Below, in pieces: positions 10,246-20,012 of a stretch of 44,324 nucleotides of DNA. Position 1 is the stretch's first letter. Every line of letters starts with the position of its first letter. Below the pieces are notes generated by a model that made no database searches, was not told the origin of the DNA, and saw nothing but the letters and a program-made list of their open reading frames with translations. Location: contig JALKBU010000373.1 of assembly GCA_023091735.1 (NCBI GenBank), positions 1 through 44,324 on the forward strand, given 5' to 3'. A program made the position numbers and the translations under genes. This DNA is from Trichomonas tenax (taxonomy: Eukaryota; Parabasalia; Trichomonadida; Trichomonadidae).

Positions 10246-12885
10246 TTAGTCAACAGGAAATGCTTTCGCTTGGAACTTTTCAAGTAAGTCGGCAGGAATG
10301 CTTGTGAACTTAAGTTCGTAAAGACGTGTTATGCTCTCCCATGGAGAGTCCTCATGATGGAGCATAAGATCGTATATCATTTCGCTGTTCGAAACGAGAA
10401 CATCTTCAATCGACGAGAAATCTTTTGGAACAGACCAACGAAGAAGATTGAAGAAAAACATGCAGACTGATGAACGCATCTGAGAATCGAGTTTGCGTTG
10501 TTCATCGAGCTTCAAGAATGTAAAGTGCGCAGGCTCCGAAAGAAACTCAACACTGAATGTGATGCACTTGATGTAAAGATCACCTAAAACAGAACGACTG
10601 TTGACTTCACTCAACGCCATTGATGCATTGACTTTTAGCTTTGGTGACTTAGATTCAACAATCGCGTTGAGGAGTGCAGAGCAGCATTTATAGCTCAGAT
10701 ATCCGAACTCAGCAACCGTTCGAAGTGCAGATGCGGACTCCCATCGAGATTCGATATCGGGTGAATTGGATAATGTGTTGATGATCAAATCGAGTAAAGC
10801 ATCGCGCTCGAACTGATCTTCAATGAATGGAAGAAGATATGCGATGCAAGCTGATGAATACGGAGAACTGTTCATTGATGCAATCTTAATAACATCATCC
10901 TTCCATCCGATTTCAAACTGTTCTTTATATTTAAGCGCAAAGGCTTTGAGAACCTTTGAAAGAGGACCGAGTTGTGGAGGCTGTGCATTTAACAACTTAA
11001 TATATGCTTCACATAAGAATGTGCTTGAATATTCCGGAGCACTCGAATCAGCAAGCAAACCAATCGCTTCATACGCACTCTCTGAATCATTCGCTAATAC
11101 TGTTGAGAGACATGTTCGTTGAAGACCATCGGACAAGTTAAAGAAAATAAAACTGCTCTGTCCAATGCATTCAAGCGCAAGTTTGATTGCTGGATTGTCT
11201 CCATTCGCAAATGCAAGAGGAACATAATATGTGATTATTTCATCCCAAATAGGGATTTTGCTGATTTGATTCGTTGCAAGTCTGATTATGACCTGGAATG
11301 CTGCTTTAGCATCAACATTTTTGAGTGTGGAACTTAACGTTTCCCATCTTTTAACACATTCAGATGAATATGCATAAGCAATGCGTCGCATCGCCTGCAA
11401 AACTATTTTATGGATATCGACATTCTCTGAGTTCATGTTATTTAAGAAAGAGTTGAAAATGAAATCGAATGAATGACAGAATTCTTCATTTTCGATCGAT
11501 GTCCATAAAAGTCCTTTCAAGACAACAAGAACTTCCTCTGGATTGGAATTTATGTTCGCTGATGACCATTCGACAACTCTCGTCAGATATCCACTCTTTA
11601 AGTGTCCTGAGTCGAATGAAACATCTTTGACAAAAATCGCAAATGCGTGAGCTGTCTTTGACCAAGCTGCTGCTTCCATTCGTGGTGTTTTGTTTAAAAC
11701 CTCGAAGAACTTGTTGAAACAAGCATCAATGATTTCACCAATCTGCGATGCCAATGTAGTGAATGCATGAATCGTGTCAATGTTGTTTGCAATCTTCATG
11801 TAGTTGTATGCACCTGTGAACATCTCCGCGAGTAAATCTGCTGTTGTTTTCGCTAATCGGGGATTGACACTGAAAAGGTCAAAAAGAGATGTCTTTCCTG
11901 TGAGAAGCAGAGGCCACTGAGCATAAAATGAGTTCGAAGTTGCGCTTGCGAGAGCTTTTAATACCATCAACGCTTCAAATCTTAATGGAACTTGTCCTGG
12001 AGAGAAAACAATAGCAGAAACGTTAGATGTAATGGACTGCAAATCAAATGTTCGTGGTGGAGCGTCCAAAACTGTTAATTGTAAAGATCTTAATGCAGAT
12101 TTTTGAATTTCTGTGTTTTTCGTACTGATTGCTTGTGTCAAAAAGCGAATAGTTCGGATATATATTGTAGTATTAAGTGCTTTTCCGCTAAAAGCCGGAA
12201 TATTTCCAATTATAGTAATACATCTGCGATAAGACTCTTCAGATATCTTGTATTGTGTTAAGCACAATGCGAGGATCTCTTCGTGGAAGTTTTTAAGTCT
12301 TAATGTATTTCCATAAAGAATTGAAGAAATTGCTCTTAACAAAGGTGAAGGATCTGCTTTGAATTTCTTTATTTGCGCAATAAGAATCGACACCATGGTG
12401 GTAATTGCTTCATCTGTGAACTGCAAAAATTTTTTATCAACACAAATAGAAGCAATTGCGTCGCAAAATTTAGTCAAAATATCCGGATTCGGAGAGATCA
12501 CTTCTGCTATAGTTGCAAGCAAGTCTCCAATTTCTGTTGGCGATTTTGAAATAATTGTTTTGTTCTGTAATTGCTGAATGGTGCTGATCGTACGCGATTC
12601 GATGTGGTTTGATATCGGTTTGTCGTGGTAATCAATGAATTCGTCAATCAAATCCTCGGCTGTAAGTTTAGACTGTTTATGCATTTTTCTTGTAAAGTGA
12701 AAAATTATTTTCGGCCTTTTCATTGTATTAATGGGTACTGGCCTGTATATACTATCGTTTTTCATAGCTAAAATTGGAAAATGTGCAATATTTCGACCAC
12801 AAATTTGTAAATTTTTGGAAAGAAGATGGTTTATAGGAATTTCTGAACAGCTCATATCATAGGCAGTTACATCTGATGAATCCAT
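10246..12885 (-). CDS. large HEAT/ARM-type alpha-helical repeat protein
   Basis: This 879-residue protein is a nearly continuous series of paired amphipathic helices from about residue 100 to the end, with no signal peptide, membrane span or catalytic motif. Recurrent HEAT-like patterns include a helix with basic and alanine positions (for example EIQKSALRSLQLTV and SRWESASALRTVAEFGYLSY). The first 75 residues differ: a low-complexity basic stretch (MKRPKIIFHFTRKMHKQSK) leads into the helical region. Such proteins act as scaffolds in transport, chromatin or signalling complexes. The overall layout is slightly reminiscent of HEATR6-like proteins, but I cannot confirm it. The start ATG is preceded by TTCACTC about 12 bases upstream, close to the trichomonad initiator. 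A specific function is not assigned. Confidence 0.75.
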   Translation of the reverse strand: MDSSDVTAYDMSCSEIPINHLLSKNLQICGRNIAHFPILAMKNDSIYRPVPINTMKRPKIIFHFTRKMHKQSKLTAEDLIDEFIDYHDKPISNHIESRTISTIQQLQNKTIISKSPTEIGDLLATIAEVISPNPDILTKFCDAIASICVDKKFLQFTDEAITTMVSILIAQIKKFKADPSPLLRAISSILYGNTLRLKNFHEEILALCLTQYKISEESYRRCITIIGNIPAFSGKALNTTIYIRTIRFLTQAISTKNTEIQKSALRSLQLTVLDAPPRTFDLQSITSNVSAIVFSPGQVPLRFEALMVLKALASATSNSFYAQWPLLLTGKTSLFDLFSVNPRLAKTTADLLAEMFTGAYNYMKIANNIDTIHAFTTLASQIGEIIDACFNKFFEVLNKTPRMEAAAWSKTAHAFAIFVKDVSFDSGHLKSGYLTRVVEWSSANINSNPEEVLVVLKGLLWTSIENEEFCHSFDFIFNSFLNNMNSENVDIHKIVLQAMRRIAYAYSSECVKRWETLSSTLKNVDAKAAFQVIIRLATNQISKIPIWDEIITYYVPLAFANGDNPAIKLALECIGQSSFIFFNLSDGLQRTCLSTVLANDSESAYEAIGLLADSSAPEYSSTFLCEAYIKLLNAQPPQLGPLSKVLKAFALKYKEQFEIGWKDDVIKIASMNSSPYSSACIAYLLPFIEDQFERDALLDLIINTLSNSPDIESRWESASALRTVAEFGYLSYKCCSALLNAIVESKSPKLKVNASMALSEVNSRSVLGDLYIKCITFSVEFLSEPAHFTFLKLDEQRKLDSQMRSSVCMFFFNLLRWSVPKDFSSIEDVLVSNSEMIYDLMLHHEDSPWESITRLYELKFTSIPADLLEKFQAKAFPVD

Positions 12886-13382
12886 TGGATTTTGAGTGAA
12901 TTTTATAAGAATGATTTGATACCAAATGATTTGATTCCGATTTGATTTTGCAATATTAACAAAATAACATTAGCTTGCTGTGTTTTATATAAATAATGAC
13001 TTAAATTTATTTTCACACAATATTTCAAGATTATCTGATCAAAGCAAATATATTTATCAAATAGAACAGTTATAGCACTTATATATACAGAGCTATTGCG
13101 TTGTTTTGGAATTCAAATCATCATGTTGCATTTTCTCATGTGTAAATTGATAATTTAATTTCACAAATCAAATTGTTATATTTTAAGATATTTACACCCT
13201 CTATAGCTTATTTTGTGATTGGATCATATCAACCATATTGCTCTTTTCCTATTAAGAAAATAGGCTTAGATTTTTTTATCAACACATTTTTGATACTTCA
13301 GAAGCATTATATGGATCAAAAATATGTTAACATGTTAAGAAGGTTATATTTAGACAAAAATTTCTGATGTTGGAAAGAGGAA
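12886..13382. other. intergenic region with no visible feature
   Basis: AT-rich DNA between the start of the HEAT-type gene and the stop of the PLP-enzyme gene. A GTG/ATG-poor frame at 13173-13367 has no protein-like character. Confidence 0.5.
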
Positions 13383-14858
13383 TTAGTCTGCGAAGTGGTC
13401 AATAACGAATTTCTCCATTCTGACAACATCTTCGATTGTTGAGTAAGCACCGAGTGATATTCTGACAGCACCGAGTGGAACACCGTCGACAATATCAATA
13501 GCATCATGGCAAGAAGTCTTGTTGCTATAATATGTCTGGACTTGGTCATCGTGAAGTCCTGCAGCTGTGATGCAAGCACCTGGATTGCAGAAGCAGCCAA
13601 CTCTGATGTTGATGTTCTCCTTAGCAGCTTGCTTCATGACAACGTTGTATCCGATGAAGCCACCTGTGGAGTTGAGGAAGTTGACAGCGAGAATTGCGCC
13701 TTGGTTATTCGGGTTGTTCTTCATGTGGTTACCGTAGATCTTGACAACTGGTCTACCTGTTGATTTATGTCTCAGTCTCGATAATCTTGTGTAGAGTTCG
13801 CGTGTGAGTGCCCATGTGTGCTCATGGATGTTGTCGATGCCGAGTTCGTTGAGTTTCTTGAAGCCCTCCCTGAGAGCGACGATGGAAAGGAATGGGATTG
13901 TGCCATCCTCGAATTTAGCGCAGCCACGTGGCTGGAAGAGAGCGTAGTCAGTGCCGCATGTAGCGATGACAACTGTGCCACCAGAGAAATCACGCTTCTC
14001 GAGATACTTAAGTGCATCATTACGGACGATGAGAGCACCAAGATTTGGATAACCGAAGATCTTGTAGAAACTCATGACGACGAAATCAGCTGGTGTTTTC
14101 TTCAAATTCAAGCGATTTGTTGGAAGATAAGCAGCAGCATCGAGAAGAACGAACCATCTTCCTTTTCTGAATTTGTGGCCAAAATCAGTTGTGCGGAACT
14201 TCTGGATCCAGCTTAAGTCGTATTTCTTACCAGCGAAGTTCTCTTCAGCTGGGAAAGCGAATAAATTGTATGGACCATTGTTAGAAACAGAGAGTGGCTT
14301 TCCTGGACCCTCGAGATCGCTTAGGTCGACTGTCTGGAAGTTGGCTGAGAAGTGCTTTGCCCATCTGCGAACTCCTAAAACGCTGTTGTGATTATCACGT
14401 GTGTAAAGATAAAGCGACTCGTTGGACCATGGGAACGACTCACCGAGTAGCTTCAGTGATGATGTTGCTGAAGCGGTGAAAATAACACTGTATTCATTTG
14501 ATGGAGCTCCAACAAACTTGAGAATTTCATCTCGGACTTCTTCAACTATCTCTGTTGTGTAAGAAGATGCCGGTGAATCAGAGTGTGGGTTCGCAAATAG
14601 ATTTGTTTTAAGTGTATTCATTACACTATCGATTTGTGATGTACGATAGAGGCCAGCGCCTGTGTAATCGAGGTAAGTAGATGTGTTGAGGTGAATCATG
14701 TCCTGGCGACGAATTTCATTCAACTTTCCATTGTAGCCATATTGTTCTTTCAACGAAGTGACCCATTCGATTTCCTTTGGCACGCGGTTCATCGTGAAAT
14801 AGCACAAAGCTACTTCAAAGGACAGTGAGGCAATAAGTAAAAGCCAAACTGCTCTCAT
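13383..14858 (-). CDS. class V aminotransferase fold enzyme, Moco-sulfurase N-domain-like, with signal peptide
   Basis: The protein has 491 residues. Class V PLP-enzyme motifs appear in order: YLDYTGAGLY (62-71), NPHSDSPASSYT (90-101), FTASATSSLKLL (127-138), RDNHNSVLGVRRWA (154-167), LLDAAAYLPTN (238-248), the PLP lysine in SFYKIFGYP (K266), and the Cys motif GCFCNPGAC (421-429). The closing VRISLGAYSTIEDV resembles the end of the NifS-like domain of molybdenum cofactor sulfurases. The order and wording fit MOCOS/ABA3 better than IscS, but the C-terminal MOSC domain is absent. The N-terminus (AVWLLLIASLSFEVALCYF) is a strong signal peptide or anchor, so the enzyme should enter the secretory pathway, unusual for this family. 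The likely reaction is cysteine desulfuration or a related C-S cleavage; the substrate is unknown. Confidence 0.85.
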   Translation of the reverse strand: MRAVWLLLIASLSFEVALCYFTMNRVPKEIEWVTSLKEQYGYNGKLNEIRRQDMIHLNTSTYLDYTGAGLYRTSQIDSVMNTLKTNLFANPHSDSPASSYTTEIVEEVRDEILKFVGAPSNEYSVIFTASATSSLKLLGESFPWSNESLYLYTRDNHNSVLGVRRWAKHFSANFQTVDLSDLEGPGKPLSVSNNGPYNLFAFPAEENFAGKKYDLSWIQKFRTTDFGHKFRKGRWFVLLDAAAYLPTNRLNLKKTPADFVVMSFYKIFGYPNLGALIVRNDALKYLEKRDFSGGTVVIATCGTDYALFQPRGCAKFEDGTIPFLSIVALREGFKKLNELGIDNIHEHTWALTRELYTRLSRLRHKSTGRPVVKIYGNHMKNNPNNQGAILAVNFLNSTGGFIGYNVVMKQAAKENINIRVGCFCNPGACITAAGLHDDQVQTYYSNKTSCHDAIDIVDGVPLGAVRISLGAYSTIEDVVRMEKFVIDHFAD

Positions 14859-15739
14859 CTATTTTTTTGAAAAAAAAATTCATTAGTTTATTTGGCCGAA
14901 CAAGTGAGCAAGGAAATAAGCGACTGAAAATAGAGATCTTTTTGGCTAGTGCTGCGGGATTGCTTGTGATATCGAAATACAAAATATTTAGGACTTCGAA
15001 ATTATAGTACCTCCAAAATGTCGTCCGAAGTGTCTCAAAAATTGAATACATTTGGTAATATAGTGTAAACTATTGAAAAAGCTCGGACTAGATTTTGAAT
15101 GGGGAAACATTCAATTTTTTCAATGAAATAATCGTTTGGTATTCAAATACAAAATCAATAAAACCAAAAATATAGGGACTACAATAGACATATATCATTT
15201 TCCATTTTATGAAAATTTTAGAAAATTTCGGGTTCCGAACATTTGTAGTCCTTTTCTTTACTATTTGGCGGACATCTGAAGGAGAGCATGCTCAATAATC
15301 ATATATTTGATTCAGTAAAACTTTTGGCATGTTTTCGCTAACTTTTTATGATTTGATAATTGGAAATCTTGCTTGAAATGATAATTAACAACCGTGAATA
15401 TGATAGCATATTGATTTAAAGAAGATCACAGGACTAAAATCTTGAAAAATTAAGGAATTCAATATCAAATGGTATTGAAATTTCGGCTTTTTGGGAATTC
15501 TACATTATGAGGATAATATGGTTCCATGGTGTAAATGATTTTTGGTGTTAACTATCTCCAATAGTAAGGAGACAATGATGGATCAGATGTTTAACGTGCA
15601 TTATTCTTAAATGACCTAATTTCTGTTGTTCATGATCTCCAATAATTAGAAAATCAGATTCTCTGCTCAAAATTAGTCAAACATGATATTTTGAAATTTT
15701 GTCAAGATGAAACGGCTCCACTTTTTTTCTCGTTGACCT
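14859..15739. other. intergenic, repeat-bearing flank
   Basis: No gene is seen. A short inverted pair GGACTACAA (about 15176) and TTGTAGTCC (about 15245) lies around a 60-base loop, and its sequence echoes the GTGTAGTCCC near the ends of the foldback element at 9271-9909. The rest is AT-rich sequence. Confidence 0.4.
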
Positions 15740-15885
15740 TTTTGAGTTTTGCGATTTTTAACGAGTAACCCCCTTCCTGGACGAATCTGATGAAACATTT
15801 ACGTGCTTTTTGGGGTGCTGATTCTAGTGGTATAATCTGTTTCATGATCTTAGCAAGGTATTACTTAATCATGAAATGATTACAA

Positions 15886-15921
15886 ACAGAAACCCATTAC
15901 AAATCATTAATGGGCTTCTGT
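15886..15921. repeat. 14-bp-arm hairpin
   Basis: ACAGAAACCCATTA (15886-15899) pairs with TAATGGGCTTCTGT (15908-15921) with one G-T type mismatch and an 8-base loop. It lies inside the 1-kb inverted-end element. Its role is unknown. Confidence 0.5.
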
Positions 15922-16151
15922 TATGAATCTCTTTGATGATTATAACAAATACATCTCATTATTATAGCATTCGCTCGCTTATTTTTGCGAGAGTTCGCCT
16001 AGAAAAATCAAAAAATAGAAAAGAAAAAATACACTACTCGCAGGTGTCAAACGGGATTCCTTTGACCATACATCGAGCATATCTAAAGTTATGCTTCCTC
16101 AAGTTCACACAACATTTGCTCATTGGTAACATTACATATCAAATTTTCGAC

Positions 16152-16214
16152 TTTACATGACAAATACCAGATAATAAGTGTCGGAAATAGTGACTTTAAT
16201 TATTTTACATGTCA
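16152..16214. promoter_or_regulatory. two orphan promoter-like elements
   Basis: TTTACATGACA at 16152-16162 and TTTACATGTCA at 16204-16214 are exact members of the recurring family but lie inside the inverted-end element, far from any credible start codon. They suggest that the element carries, or once carried, its own transcription signals. Confidence 0.4.
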
Positions 16215-16729
16215 AAATTCGATGAAATCTCATTGAGGCGTGGAGTTCCTCAAGTTAAATAGACAAGCAAATGCTATAAACATACTCAGCACCCCTGAAA
16301 AGCACCAATTTCTTATTAAAATAAATGGAAATACTAAATAAGTTAAAGTATTGCTTTTTTAAAAATACAAAAACAGAGTCTCATATTCTTAAAATAATAT
16401 ATAATCACACTGTTTATGAATGTATTAATTATAATTGATTTTGTTAATATATTTATAAATTCTGCGATTTAATATAGGCTACATCTATGTTATTAACATG
16501 CAGTTATACCTGCAATAGATAAGATAAGAGAAGAGCTTCCATCATCTTCCAATACAAGATAGTGTTTGTTTAAGCAAAATCATATTGGATTAGCGGCTTG
16601 GTCTTTGTTTGCAGAGATATTATTGATACCATTGTAAACAGAACCCCAGAAAGGCACGTAAATGTTTTATCAGATCTGATCTGATCTATAGAGAGGGTCA
16701 CTCGTTAAAAATCGCAAAACTCAAAAGAG

Positions 16730-17351
16730 TAAAGTCCAACACGAAACAGTTCCACAAAAGTGACAGGGACGACCCTTCAATTTTCACTTTTTTCCATTCA
16801 AAAGCAATGTAAATATTAGAAAAAAATCTGACGTTTTGTGTAAAACTTTCGTGCAACTCCATATTGGAGGCACTTTAGAAGGTTTTTACTCGACAGTGAT
16901 GCATCAGGGGATGCTGCAAAAGCATTTTGAGTTAGTAATAAGAAATTCGCATTATCTGCGACTTCGCTGCGACTACTGCGAATTTCTAAAAGTGACACTT
17001 TACAAGACTGAGTTAGTAGTACAAAGTTAGGGTCCCACATATAGAAAATAAATTTTTGAATTTCTTACAAAATTAACGTTATTATTGATTTTAAAACTGA
17101 TGACTATATAAAATCTAATCAGTTTTTTAAATAATTTATTTTCTGGATTAGTAAAGGGTCAGTATATTTTTATAAAACATTCCCGAACGTTTACAGAATT
17201 ATATTAATGAATTTAATGAAGTAATTTATTTTTATCATCTATGACAAAAATCATTTTTGACTAACTAACTAAGAAAAGAAAGCGAAAGAATTTATGAAGT
17301 CAGAAATTTCAAAAATAAATTTTAGCATAAACTTATTTAATAAACCCTATA
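16730..17351. other. intergenic region with a 10-bp-arm hairpin
   Basis: AGAAATTCGC (16941-16950) and GCGAATTTCT (16978-16987) form a perfect inverted pair around 27 bases that include CTGCGACTTCGCTGCGAC. The overlapping 64-74-codon frames on both strands here are by-products of this inverted structure. The remaining sequence is AT-rich 3' flank of the phage-tail-like gene. Confidence 0.45.
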
Positions 17352-18136
17352 CTACACGTAAACAGTCATGAACGGTGGCATGTAATCAGTACCAGAACCA
17401 GTGTCAGCAGTGTTTCCGTAAACTGAATGAGTGTGACTTCCTGCATGATCAATGATTAAACCCGTGTTGTATTCTCTGGAATCTGATGAAATATCATAAC
17501 GTGAAATTGTTTCTTTTCCTCCGTTACCACATCCATAATAACCTCTATTACTTATTAAATGAGTATGATCTCCTGCCGTTGATGTTGTACCTGAAAAGTA
17601 GTGATTATGTGTGGATAAGTTATTTACTGAAATCTTTTTCTTCCTCCTGTTTCTCTTGATGAAATAGCGCAATATAAGAAGCGATCAACTATTGGCTCCC
17701 ATTCACCAAAACTGAATAATTGCCCAGGGTTTTGATTAAATATTGACGTGTAAATCGAACCAATGGGGTAAATCAAATTAAATAATTCATGATTTTTGAT
17801 ACGGAATGTTTCATAAATGTTTAATTGTTTTACCCTGAGTTCATTAAAACTATCATGTGTATGAATTTTGTCTGCTTTAGTATCAATTTTATTTACTGCT
17901 TCTGTCAAATCTAATGTTGACGCTTTATCATTTAATTTATTCTTTACGTCAATAATTCTTTGTTCTGTTTGTTCAATTCTCATTGACAATTCATGAGTGT
18001 TATAATCTAATTGTTCGTTGTCGGCTTTATCATTCAGCTCATTCATGACATTCGCTAAATTTGATGTTAAGGTATCAGTTATTACTTTATCCGCTTTATT
18101 GTTTAATAACTGTTCAACATCAATTTTCGTTGCCAT
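17352..18136 (-). pseudogene. phage tail-collar/fibre-like protein gene with a -1 frameshift
   Basis: The first frame (18136-17624, ATG start) has KADK-type fibre repeats (NKADKVITD, NDKADNEQ, NDKASTLD, DTKADKIHTH) and then YPIGSIYTSIFNQNPG...FGEWEPIVDRFLYC, the hallmark of phage tail/baseplate receptor-binding modules. The conserved end of that module (ISVNNLSTHNHYFSG ... SHTHSVYGNT ... DYMPPFMTVYV) continues in the -1 frame from about 17645 to 17352. The junction is an A-run (GGAAGAAAAAGATT). One single-base shift in it joins the halves with family-like spacing (ETGG, then KKISVNN). The usual C-terminal Trp after VYV is replaced by a TAG. It is either a recently broken gene, a sequencing error in the homopolymer, or a slippage product. 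Viruses or phage-derived elements are the probable source. Confidence 0.7.
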
Positions 18137-18914
18137 GATTGCAATCTAAGAATAGTTGAAGCCATATACTAGAAATGAGCATGCATTGTTCTGGCAAAAG
18201 AGTCTGATGTGCTCCTAGGCACTTAGCATCAAGCCAAACTAGAAATATCCATTCCAAGATTTGCATTGAAAATGTGAAGTATGATTTGTCATTTGATATT
18301 GGCTTAAAAGTATCATAAAAGGGTAAACAATAGTATGTTTTGGGAATGGGTAAAATTGTGGGTGTCTGGACAAGCAGTTATACACCCTCAAAATTGAATG
18401 GTGTCTGGAGGTTTGGCCAGACACCCACAAAAAAAGTTATGTTACATGATATGCATGCGTATATAAAATTAAACATATTGGCTGAATTAAAATTGCAAAA
18501 TGAAGATTTTTTCTGACAGAGAAAGACTTTTTCAATAAACATTTTAATTTTTTGACAGACACAACATAATAGACAATCCAACTGCTTTTTTGACATAAGG
18601 TTCCTACTTCCAGAACATACTTAATGTTTTGTAAATTTTTCGAAAAAAAAATATTTAGACATATTTCTTTTATTCTCAACATTTATCAATAATTTAACAT
18701 GAATTATACAATTAAGATTTAGGACTAATTTAAAAATTGATGTAGTATCTATTTTCGGATTTTGAAGACTTTTGTCGCTTAGAAAAATTGATTTCAAATT
18801 TTTGATTTTGGAAACTTTCATATTTCGCAATTTATCTTTTGGAAATATTCAAAATTCATGAAAATATGAATATTTGTTTTAAGAATGATTTAAATTGACA
18901 CTTTTGTATTTTTA
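18137..18914. other. AT-rich intergenic region with a compact inverted repeat
   Basis: Beyond the inverted repeat at 18356-18430 I see no gene. Several overlapping minus-strand frames of 60-80 codons (18239-18830) are rich in Cys, Phe and Lys in a chance-like way and are not supported. Confidence 0.5.
18356..18430. repeat. 75-bp unit bounded by 14-bp perfect inverted repeats
   Basis: TTGTGGGTGTCTGG (18356-18369) is repeated inverted as CCAGACACCCACAA (18417-18430). Inside, GTGTCTGG (18401-18408) forms a second perfect 8-bp pair with CCAGACAC (18417-18424). The GC-rich repeat stands out from the surrounding sequence. It may be a tiny MITE, a transposon end or a structured RNA element downstream of no known gene. 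Confidence 0.55.
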
Positions 18915-19778
18915 ATGATGAAATCTGGAACTGAATATTTTGATTTGATGAACGCAATGTTCGAAAATCAGAATTTTTCTGGTTTTAAATTCGACTTCAA
19001 TATCAATAAATCACCAAAAACAGAGATAAACACAACATTTAATATCAAACATCCTTATATAAACATAAATGAACGTAATTCGCAGATTAAATTTGTTCCA
19101 ATTCAGAATAGAATATTTAATGCCCAAATAAATCATCAAATATCCAAATTTTCAAAATTAAATGTTTCATATGGCCAGAAAAACTTCATTTCATTCCAAA
19201 AATATGACAAAAGTATGACAACATCAGTTAGGTGTCGCTGTGATTTTACTCCTACATTTATTATTCCTTCGATATTTTTAGAAAATAAATCCGAGTATCA
19301 CAATTTCTCCATTCAGACCCAAACACGTGACTTCGTCCATATGGCATTGATTGATGCTAAAATTACACTTGGATATAAAGGATTAATATTAACATATCAA
19401 TTATTCAAAGATTTGGTGAACCATGTTGATGGACATTCTGCTATTGCTCATTGCGATATTGGAAAATTCCAAAATCAAGCAGCTTTCGTTTATAATAACT
19501 CCAATTCACTTCTCCTCCGAACTAAATATAATTACAATGAAAAAAATTCCGCTGGAGTTTCATTGCATGTCGATAGTGAGTTAAATTCCAAACTTGATGT
19601 TGCATGGATTGCAAAAATTAATGATTCATTAATTCACAGCTGTATTGACTCAGATTTCAATGTGTCAACAGTCTACAAACATGAATTGTATCCAAACTGC
19701 TATATGACAATGTCTATACACGTAAACCATATTTCTGCCCAATACAATTTTGGTCTTGGAATCCAATGGATAGAATAA
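18915..19778 (+). CDS. Tom40/VDAC-like outer-membrane beta-barrel (porin 3 superfamily candidate)
   Basis: The protein has 287 residues with no signal peptide or hydrophobic helix. From residue about 20 to the end it alternates polar and hydrophobic residues in strands of 8-12 residues separated by short turns, many with Asn, Ser, Lys and Gly. The last strand reads SAQYNFGLGIQWIE, which fits the mitochondrial beta-signal (polar-x-Gly-x-x-hydrophobic-x-hydrophobic) read by the SAM machinery. Length (about 280-300) and the C-terminal position of the signal match VDAC and Tom40. In a trichomonad the target would be the hydrogenosomal outer membrane. I cannot separate Tom40 from VDAC by eye; trichomonad members are very divergent. 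The ATG is doubled (MM); the second Met could be the start. Confidence 0.6.
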   Translation: MMKSGTEYFDLMNAMFENQNFSGFKFDFNINKSPKTEINTTFNIKHPYININERNSQIKFVPIQNRIFNAQINHQISKFSKLNVSYGQKNFISFQKYDKSMTTSVRCRCDFTPTFIIPSIFLENKSEYHNFSIQTQTRDFVHMALIDAKITLGYKGLILTYQLFKDLVNHVDGHSAIAHCDIGKFQNQAAFVYNNSNSLLLRTKYNYNEKNSAGVSLHVDSELNSKLDVAWIAKINDSLIHSCIDSDFNVSTVYKHELYPNCYMTMSIHVNHISAQYNFGLGIQWIE

Positions 19779-20012
19779 TTTTCATAGACACATGTAGTAT
19801 AATCATTTATAAAGTCTTTTGTTCAATAAATATTAATATTATTACATCCAATTTTTATTTTTTAATGAAACACATTGTTGTTTTCTATATAATGTAGATA
19901 CAATTAATTATTTATATTAGCAAGCAAAAAAATATTAAATAATAAAATACAAAACAATTAAAGATTGAAAATGAAAAAACAAATATATTCTCAATCTAAT
20001 ATAATATAGTAG
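19779..20012. other. short spacer between convergent genes
   Basis: A/T-rich 3' flanks of the beta-barrel and DP genes. No feature is seen. Confidence 0.5.

Larger units (their letters stand above)
15740..16729. mobile_element. about 1-kb element with inverted ends, no transposase seen
   Basis: The left end (about 15740-15834) and the reverse complement of the right end (about 16626-16729) align over about 95-105 bases. Both contain TTTTGAGTTTTGCGATTTTT, then AACGAGT(A/G)ACCC, then TCTGAT(G/A)AAACATTTACGTGC and a GGGGT block. The right arm carries an additional GATCA/GATCT tandem stretch. The interior holds only a 75-codon frame (15933-16160) of unrecognised sequence and a minus-strand stretch near 16510-16600 that reads like a protein fragment. 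Arms of moderate similarity suggest an old non-autonomous DNA transposon. Confidence 0.55.

Noticed and set aside
13506..14479. Several long plus-strand frames opposite the PLP-enzyme gene
   Set aside because: They are antisense shadows of the well-supported minus-strand gene.
16816..17040. Overlapping 64-74-codon frames on both strands
   Set aside because: They are created by a local inverted repeat (AGAAATTCGC/GCGAATTTCT) and have no protein-like composition.
18239..18830. Four overlapping minus-strand frames of 60-80 codons
   Set aside because: Different frames with low-complexity composition and no consistent start context.
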